Program-made: the position numbers and the translations under genes
Assembly: GCA_016650135.1 (NCBI GenBank)
Contig: JAENWH010000160.1
Coordinates: forward strand, 1 to 5,245
Length of the DNA: 5,245 nt
DNA from: Peptostreptococcaceae bacterium
Lineage (GTDB): Bacteria > Bacillota_A > Clostridia > Peptostreptococcales > Anaerovoracaceae
Direction of reading: 5' to 3'
Shown here: piece after piece, positions 1-3,251 of the stretch
Layout: each line of letters starts with the position of its first letter
Position numbering within the stretch: position 1 is the first letter of the stretch
Notes under the pieces: model-generated
The model's input: the letters and a program-made list of their open reading frames with translations, nothing else
Told to the model about the DNA's origin: nothing
Database searches by the model: none

Positions 1-137
1 TCCATATGTTTTAACATGATATACATGCCCAATGCCGATCCGCCAGGATATTTTCGGTAGGTTTCTCCGTCAATTTTTTCCACTCTTGTTTGTCTTGCCG
101 TTAAATCCACAAAAAGTATTTTTGCATCTTGAATCAT
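1..137 (-). CDS. AOR-family oxidoreductase, N-terminal fragment (runs off window)
   Basis: This is the first 45 codons of a protein that continues past the left edge. The start ATG (137-135) is preceded by AGGAG (148-144) at a 6-base spacing. The reading MIQDAKILFVDLTARQ, then YPGGSALGMYIML, matches the opening of AOR-family proteins: a beta-strand ending in VDLT, an acidic/basic linker, and a GG-x-x-LG-x-Y-x-x-L segment that begins the pterin-binding N-terminal domain. The two full-length AORs here have the same layout (LRVDLT...GSKGLA and LRVNLS...GGRGLA). It lies 66 bases after the MoaD-like gene on the same strand with no terminator between, so it is probably the last visible gene of the ferredoxin-AOR-MoaD operon. 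The iron-sulfur and active-site residues lie outside the window, so intactness and subfamily cannot be judged. Confidence 0.85.
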   Translation of the reverse strand, partial: MIQDAKILFVDLTARQTRVEKIDGETYRKYPGGSALGMYIMLKHM

Positions 138-203
138 TTTAGTCTCCTATTCTTTTTTATTCACTTTCCTTCAATTAATTGTTAAAAATACAGGAATAAA
201 ACA

Positions 204-443
204 TCAGCCTCCTGATATGCTGGAATATGCTTTCAGTTGATCTCCATCGTGCAGTCTGTCATAAATCATCACCCGTTTACCATTAATGGCAACAAACCCA
301 AATCCTTTAATTTGTCTGTAATCCATTCCTACAGTTTTCAAAGCTTCATCACAAGTACTATTATTCGGAACCTGAACAACTCTCTCTTTTTCTCCTTCAA
401 AATATTTTATTAATGTGCCTCTTAGAGAAATTGTTATTTCCAT
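204..443 (-). CDS. MoaD/ThiS-type sulfur carrier protein, 79 aa
   Basis: This is a small beta-grasp (ubiquitin-like) protein ending in SISGG. The C-terminal Gly-Gly is the residue pair that MoaD/ThiS proteins carry as a thiocarboxylate after adenylation by a MoeB/ThiF-type enzyme. It opens MEITISLRGTL, and the segment FVAINGKRV followed by DRLHDGDQLKAYSS is the typical late part of the fold. The likely role is sulfur donation during dithiolene formation on the pyranopterin cofactor of the adjacent AORs; this is inferred from context. The start is ATG 443-441, because GGAGGG (456-451) lies 7 bases upstream and the product is then family length. An upstream in-frame TTG at 533 would add 30 unconserved residues. 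It lies 124 bases after the AOR stop and 66 bases before the next AOR start, all on one strand. A thiamin (ThiS) role is formally possible, but no thiamin gene is in view. Confidence 0.88.
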   Translation of the reverse strand: MEITISLRGTLIKYFEGEKERVVQVPNNSTCDEALKTVGMDYRQIKGFGFVAINGKRVMIYDRLHDGDQLKAYSSISGG

Positions 444-450
444 CTCTTTC

Positions 451-456
451 CCCTCC
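451..456 (-). promoter_or_regulatory. Shine-Dalgarno site fixing the MoaD-like start
   Basis: GGAGGG on the minus strand lies 7 bases before ATG 443. It is a near-perfect anti-16S match and decides for the 79-residue form over the longer frame that opens at a TTG codon (533). Confidence 0.85.
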
Positions 457-466
457 GGTTTTAAAC

Positions 467-506
467 AAAGCAGGAAATCATATAATAATAATGAATATCC
501 TGCTTT
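467..506 (-). repeat. Inverted repeat / hairpin in the 5' flank of the MoaD-like gene
   Basis: The arms AAAGCAGGA (467-475) and TCCTGCTTT (498-506) are perfect 9-base complements separated by 22 AT-rich bases. In the minus-strand transcript the hairpin ends 10 bases before the Shine-Dalgarno site of the MoaD-like gene. It is followed by GTTTAAAA rather than a run of U, so it is a poor intrinsic terminator. A role as an mRNA processing or stability element between the AOR and MoaD cistrons, or as a partial attenuator, is possible but only inferred. Confidence 0.55.
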
Positions 507-512
507 CGTTTT

Positions 513-542
513 ATATGTTTCAATATGTTTCAATATGTTTTT
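513..542. repeat. Short tandem repeat, three 10-base units
   Basis: Two perfect copies of ATATGTTTCA (513-522, 523-532) are followed by a third that departs at its last two bases (533-542). It lies in the 124-base gap between the AOR stop and the MoaD-like start. It could be replication slippage. No function is evident. Confidence 0.7.
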
Positions 543-567
543 TATAGTTTTATATTACCATAAAATC

Positions 568-2334
568 TTATAAGTGGCATAGCTGATTTTCAGAAATCAT
601 TCCGTTTGAATCCCAGCCAAGCACTTCATAATACTGATTCAGCATATCTTCGAAAGCTTCCTGTGGAATTTTTTGTCCTGCAGCAGCTCCTGATTTCAAT
701 GCTTCATTAGCCAATCTCTTAGGCATGGTGTCATCTTTCCTGTTAAAGCCCTCCCTTTGGTTGAAGGCCCTTGCAATATTAATAACTCTTCTGCCAACCT
801 GTGCCATTTCTTCGACTGTCCATTCTCTTCCCGTCACCATAGTAAGCATTTCTGCCATTCTTTCATATGTTAAAGTACCCCAGAAATCACAGATGCAAAG
901 GGAAAATTTAACTGCATTCATTTCAGCCAGATCATAAACCATTTGGCCTTTACCTTCAGCAGTATAAGGAGGGATCGCTGCTGCAAAAACCTCAACGTTT
1001 GGTGCATATGCTCTCATGTGGCATGCGCCTCTGTCAGAAACAGCATATGCTAGAGACATTCCCCACGATCCACGCGGTTCGTATTGCGGAAATTCAAGTC
1101 CCTTTACATGCATGGCGAAATCTTCCCCGCCATACTTGGCGGCACAGGCTTTTACTCCCAAAGCAAGTTCTGCCCCAACCCCTTCTCTTTTCGCCATAAG
1201 TTTTAAGTATTCAAGCATCTTCGCCGAATCCCCAAAGTTTATGCCAAAGTCATGAATTCCTTTTTCTGTCATCTCCATTGCCCATATGATCACATCTCCC
1301 GAACTGATTGTATCTAATCCCATGTCATCTGCAACCTGATTAAACTTAACAATAGCCTCAGGGTCTCTAACTCCCGCATTTGGTCCAGCTACTGCTATTG
1401 ACTCATATTCAGGCCCTTCGCAAACTGCATCTCCAATTTGAAGGAAGTTTCCACAGCCTAATCCACAGCTTCCACAACCTCTTTTTCCTTTTTTCCCTTC
1501 AAGAAGAACATCTCCATTATATTCTGTCCATCTTTCATCCGTTGCATCCTGGAAATTATTGACTGGTAGAATCCCCCCATCATTGCAAGCTTCAAGAAAA
1601 GCAGTTGTTCCACAGTCATATACAAAGGTATTGTCCTCCTGCAGTACGTCCTCTTGAAGAATCTGTATAATTTTATTCGTTGCTTCTACAATGTTTGGAA
1701 TCTCAACACATCCGGTACCCTTAATAACAATAGCTTTCAGGTTTTTCGATCCCATGACAGCTCCGATGCCGCCTCTCCCTGCCTGTCTATAATAATCCGA
1801 ATTGATACAGGCCATCGTAACCAAATTCTCTCCAGCTGGGCCAATGGACATAATGCTATATTCATGCCCGTATTTTTTCGCTAGAATTCCTTCAACTTCA
1901 TGGGATCCTTTTCCCCAAAGGTTAGAAGCATCCTTAAACTGAATTTTATCGTCTTCAATTAATATATATCCAGGTTTCGTTAATTTTCCTTCAAAAATAA
2001 TCGCATCATACCCTGCATATTTTATCTGTAATCCTGCATGACCTCCAATGGAACAATCGTTGATCGTCCCTGTTGCCGGAGACTTTGCCGCAACTGAAAG
2101 TTTCCCAGAGCAAGGTACCGGTGTTCCTGTAAATGGACCGTTTGTAAGCATCAGCTTGTTTTCTGGGCCCAGGGCATCTATTCCAGGGGCTAATTCTTCA
2201 TAAAGGTATTTAATAGCAAGACCTTTTGATCCAATATATTTCTCTGCCCAGTCCATTCGAAGAGGCTCGGTTGTAGCACCCTTCATGGTAAGATCTACTC
2301 TTAATACACAATTTTTATATCCTGACATTGTCAT
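568..2334 (-). CDS. Tungsten-type aldehyde:ferredoxin oxidoreductase family, catalytic subunit, 588 aa
   Basis: This is a full-length AOR-family enzyme (P. furiosus AOR is 605 residues), expected to oxidise an aldehyde, or reduce the acid, with low-potential electrons; the substrate is unknown. Numbering from ATG 2334, the 4Fe-4S ligands are C287, C290 and C294 (CGSCGLGC) plus C480 (SLCICDF). GPEYE at 307-311 and RGACHMR at 435-441 keep the Glu and His that correspond to E313 and H448 of the P. furiosus enzyme. No signal peptide is present, so it should be cytoplasmic. The start was chosen because GGGGAG (2348-2343) sits 8 bases upstream and MTMSGYKN aligns with the start of the plus-strand AOR; ATG 2328 is an alternative, and the longer frame opens at a TTG overlapping the ferredoxin. 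It starts 19 bases after the polyferredoxin stop, so the two are probably partner subunits. Oddities: the usual GGRG is GSKG, and two pterin-contact positions differ (K78 for Arg, S95 for Asn), suggesting a subfamily different from the plus-strand AOR. Confidence 0.95.
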   Translation of the reverse strand: MTMSGYKNCVLRVDLTMKGATTEPLRMDWAEKYIGSKGLAIKYLYEELAPGIDALGPENKLMLTNGPFTGTPVPCSGKLSVAAKSPATGTINDCSIGGHAGLQIKYAGYDAIIFEGKLTKPGYILIEDDKIQFKDASNLWGKGSHEVEGILAKKYGHEYSIMSIGPAGENLVTMACINSDYYRQAGRGGIGAVMGSKNLKAIVIKGTGCVEIPNIVEATNKIIQILQEDVLQEDNTFVYDCGTTAFLEACNDGGILPVNNFQDATDERWTEYNGDVLLEGKKGKRGCGSCGLGCGNFLQIGDAVCEGPEYESIAVAGPNAGVRDPEAIVKFNQVADDMGLDTISSGDVIIWAMEMTEKGIHDFGINFGDSAKMLEYLKLMAKREGVGAELALGVKACAAKYGGEDFAMHVKGLEFPQYEPRGSWGMSLAYAVSDRGACHMRAYAPNVEVFAAAIPPYTAEGKGQMVYDLAEMNAVKFSLCICDFWGTLTYERMAEMLTMVTGREWTVEEMAQVGRRVINIARAFNQREGFNRKDDTMPKRLANEALKSGAAAGQKIPQEAFEDMLNQYYEVLGWDSNGMISENQLCHL

Positions 2335-2342
2335 AATAATCT

Positions 2343-2348
2343 CTCCCC
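2343..2348 (-). promoter_or_regulatory. Shine-Dalgarno site fixing the minus-strand AOR start
   Basis: GGGGAG on the minus strand lies 8 bases before ATG 2334 and 14 bases before the alternative ATG 2328. It sits in the 19-base gap after the ferredoxin TAG, within a purine-rich stretch. It supports ATG 2334. Confidence 0.75.
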
Positions 2349-2353
2349 TCTCT

Positions 2354-2740
2354 CTACTCAAAAGTTAATGCATGCTGCGGGCATGTCTTAACACAGGTTG
2401 GATCACCTTTACAAGTGTCACATATATATGATTTTTCATCTCTTATTTTTATTACTTTTTTTGGGCACTTCGCTGCACAAGCACCACAGCCGATACACTT
2501 AGCGTGGTCAACGGTTATATATTCTCCCATTGTAATGCATTGTACCGGACATGCTTTTACACACATTCCGCATAAAATACAGAAAGAATCTTTGTATTTT
2601 ATATTTCCGTCATCGTAGTAAGTTTCAATATCAATTCTAGCTTTAGAGGGGCAATAGACACCCTCCTTCATTGCGGAACATACCTGTGCGCATAGTTGGC
2701 ATCCGATACATTTTTCCTTAGAAAATTTCAATCTTTTCAT
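2354..2740 (-). CDS. Polyferredoxin-type electron-transfer subunit, four 4Fe-4S motifs, 128 aa
   Basis: Seventeen cysteines are present, sixteen of them in four cluster-binding motifs: C11-x2-C14-x2-C17-x3-C21; C54-x2-C57-x2-C60-x3-C64-Pro; C82-x2-C85-x2-C88-x3-C92-Pro; and C107-x2-C110-x5-C116-x3-C120-Pro. It has no signal peptide or membrane segment. The arrangement resembles the small iron-sulfur subunits that accompany AOR-family enzymes (AorA of the Aromatoleum AOR, the YdhY/YdhV pair, WOR5 partners), so it probably passes electrons between the downstream AOR and a soluble ferredoxin or another acceptor. It opens at ATG 2740 (MKRLKFSKEKC). Its own ribosome site is weak: AAGG lies 13 bases upstream. 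However, a short leader ORF ends in an ATGA overlap with this start, so translation may be coupled. Its TAG stop lies 19 bases before the AOR start. C30 and C68 lie outside or between motifs. Confidence 0.93.
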   Translation of the reverse strand: MKRLKFSKEKCIGCQLCAQVCSAMKEGVYCPSKARIDIETYYDDGNIKYKDSFCILCGMCVKACPVQCITMGEYITVDHAKCIGCGACAAKCPKKVIKIRDEKSYICDTCKGDPTCVKTCPQHALTFE

Positions 2741-2787
2741 TTTTGATTCTCAACCTTTCTCCGTGTTATATGGCAAAGTAATATCAT
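2737..2787 (-). CDS. Putative 16-aa leader ORF, translationally coupled to the polyferredoxin
   Basis: ATG 2787 is preceded by AAGGAG (2801-2796) at an 8-base spacing, a better initiation site than that of the ferredoxin itself. The frame reads MILLCHITRRKVENQK and stops at TGA 2739-2737, which overlaps the ferredoxin ATG as ATGA. The Shine-Dalgarno bases are the 3' strand of the basal stem of the upstream structured leader RNA. The likely reading is that folding of the leader hides this site, and ribosomes that translate the leader ORF hand over to the ferredoxin start. No known family is recognised; any product is probably a by-product of regulation. The plus-strand unit has a similar ORF in the same position. 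Coding status is inferred from signals only. Confidence 0.5.
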   Translation of the reverse strand: MILLCHITRRKVENQK

Positions 2788-2792
2788 TTTTC

Positions 2793-2896
2793 ACTCTCCT
2801 TCGCACAATGGCAGGCAACAAAATCACTCTCATTACCCTAACGCTTCCAACGGCATTTTCTCAATGCTGAGAATGTGTCGCACAGAAGTCGGAGGT
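2793..2896 (-). promoter_or_regulatory. Moco/Tuco-type riboswitch candidate, minus-strand leader
   Basis: The leader begins about 11 bases after the predicted transcription start. The basal stem pairs ACCUCC (2896-2891) with GGAG-A-GU (2799-2793), with one bulged A. Inside are CCGA, GACAC, a 6-bp hairpin UUCUCA/UGAGAA with loop GCAU (2873-2858), UGCCG, CGUUAGGG, an 8-bp hairpin at 2837-2814 with loop GAGUGAUU, and the block CCTGCCATTGTGC (2815-2803) followed by GAAGGA. These elements recur in the plus-strand leader. The CCUCCGA start, the late GCC, and the closing GUGCGAAGGA fit the molybdenum cofactor riboswitch family (Rfam MOCO_RNA_motif) as I recall it. Location before an AOR operon fits binding of molybdenum or tungsten cofactor. 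Control is probably translational, because no terminator follows and the stem contains a Shine-Dalgarno site. The family match is from memory. Confidence 0.72.
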
Positions 2897-2913
2897 TCTC
2901 ATAATTGTCTTTA

Positions 2914-2943
2914 ATTATACCTTTTCAAGGTTCCTTTTGTCAA
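2914..2943 (-). promoter_or_regulatory. Sigma-A promoter of the ferredoxin-AOR-MoaD unit
   Basis: On the minus strand TTGACA (2943-2938) and TATAAT (2919-2914) are separated by 18 bases. Both boxes are perfect consensus. The transcription start would be near 2907, giving a leader of about 167 bases before the ferredoxin ATG that contains the whole riboswitch candidate. Constitutive strong initiation with control in the RNA leader is the natural reading. Confidence 0.85.
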
Positions 2944-3020
2944 TTTGTTAACGGTCCTTTTATGCCACTTATTTGCTCCTATTTTGGATTAACTTGCTAA
3001 AAAAAGGTCTGTTTCCCCTA

Positions 3021-3049
3021 TTGACATATGAATGGGTTAATAGTAAGAT
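3021..3049 (+). promoter_or_regulatory. Sigma-A promoter of the plus-strand AOR unit
   Basis: TTGACA (3021-3026) and TAAGAT (3044-3049) are separated by 17 bases. The -35 box is perfect and the -10 box matches consensus at five of six positions. The expected transcription start is near 3056, just before the 20-base palindrome and the riboswitch. The -35 boxes of the two divergent promoters are 77 bases apart, so the promoters do not overlap. Confidence 0.8.
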
Positions 3050-3058
3050 TAGTGTCAA

Positions 3059-3078
3059 TATTTAGAATTTTCTAAATA
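3059..3078 (+). repeat. Perfect palindromic element at the plus-strand transcription start
   Basis: TATTTAGAA (3059-3067) and TTCTAAATA (3070-3078) are perfect 9-base inverted arms around TT. It begins about three bases after the expected transcription start and ends three bases before the riboswitch basal stem. It could be a DNA operator for a dimeric regulator, or a 5'-terminal RNA hairpin that protects the transcript. The minus-strand leader has no equivalent. Nothing in the sequence chooses between these. Confidence 0.6.
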
Positions 3079-3081
3079 AGT

Positions 3082-3175
3082 CTTCCGATTTTCGCTTGAC
3101 ACGAAAAATATTAGTGCCGACGAAAACGTTAGGGCGTACAGAGTGATTTGTACACCTGCCATTGTGCAAAGGAAG
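3082..3175 (+). promoter_or_regulatory. Moco/Tuco-type riboswitch candidate, plus-strand leader
   Basis: The basal stem pairs CUUCC (3082-3086) with GGAAG (3171-3175); the minus-strand copy has CUCC/GGAG here, so pairing is kept with changed bases. Then come CCGA, a stem UUUUCG/CGAAAA (3089-3094 with 3102-3107) with GACA in its loop, UGCCG (3115-3119), a small hairpin GACG-AAAA-CGUU (3119-3130), AGGG, the hairpin GUACA/UGUAC (3136-3140 with 3149-3153) with loop GAGUGAUU, and CCTGCCATTGTGC (3155-3167) followed by AAAGGA. The conserved blocks come in the same order as in the minus-strand leader, but the extra 6-bp hairpin of that copy is absent. It probably senses tungsten or molybdenum cofactor and controls translation downstream. 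Family membership is judged from memory of the motif. Confidence 0.7.
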
Positions 3176-3183
3176 CATCGTAA

Positions 3184-3219
3184 ATGATGTTATTTCTTTG
3201 CTTTTTTATTTTTAAATAA
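3184..3219 (+). CDS. Putative 11-aa leader ORF of the plus-strand AOR unit
   Basis: ATG 3184 lies 8 bases after GGAAG (3171-3175), which is also the 3' strand of the riboswitch basal stem. The frame reads MMLFLCFFIFK and stops at TAA 3217-3219, 32 bases before the AOR ATG. The minus-strand leader ORF starts with the same kind of sequence (AAATGAT, then TTA, then CTTTGC), so both ORFs descend from one leader. Here the ORF crosses the left arm of an AT-rich hairpin (3200-3225), so a translating ribosome would open it. Unlike the minus-strand copy, it does not overlap the next gene. There is no family match and the coding status is uncertain. Confidence 0.4.
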   Translation: MMLFLCFFIFK

Positions 3220-3225
3220 AAAAGC
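3200..3225 (+). repeat. AT-rich perfect inverted repeat before the plus-strand AOR
   Basis: The arms GCTTTTTTATTT (3200-3211) and AAATAAAAAAGC (3214-3225) are perfect complements around TT. It lies between the riboswitch and the AOR ribosome site (GGGGG, 3239-3243) but does not include that site. No U-run follows on either strand, so it is not an intrinsic terminator. It could be part of the expression platform or an mRNA stability element. Confidence 0.6.
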
Positions 3226-3251
3226 ATAACAGTAAAAAGGGGGATAATAAT

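Larger units (their letters stand above)
2741..3251. other. Divergent control region between the two AOR units
   Basis: The 511 non-coding bases hold, from left to right, the minus-strand leader (leader ORF and riboswitch, about 2737-2907), the minus-strand promoter (2914-2943), a spacer of 77 bases between the two -35 boxes (2944-3020), the plus-strand promoter (3021-3049), a 20-base palindrome (3059-3078), the plus-strand riboswitch (3082-3175), and a leader ORF with an AT-rich hairpin (3184-3225). I see no convincing operator, gene or repeat in the 77-base spacer. Confidence 0.8.

Noticed and set aside
444..533. N-terminal extension of the MoaD-like protein from an in-frame TTG at 533
   Set aside because: It would start inside the tandem repeat, has no ribosome site, and adds residues foreign to the family. 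The ATG at 443 has GGAGGG at the right distance.
513..542. CRISPR-like repeats
   Set aside because: The units are only 10 bases and directly adjacent, with no spacers and no cas genes.
725..1884. Several plus-strand open frames of 60-79 codons opposite the minus-strand AOR
   Set aside because: They lie antisense within a clearly coding AOR gene, lack family features and good ribosome sites, and are shadows of that gene.
2335..2361. N-terminal extension of the minus-strand AOR from a TTG at 2361
   Set aside because: It overlaps the ferredoxin stop and reads through the purine-rich ribosome site (MSRERGEII). The family-like start follows at ATG 2334.
2803..3167. Invertible DNA segment bounded by the 13-base inverted CCTGCCATTGTGC copies
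   Set aside because: The shared block sits inside two homologous, divergently transcribed RNA leaders, which explains the inverted arrangement. No recombinase gene or crossover-site structure is visible.
3200..3225. Intrinsic terminator forming the riboswitch expression platform
   Set aside because: The stem is almost all A-U and is followed by ATAACAG on the plus strand and AAAGAAAT on the minus strand, with no U-run on either.
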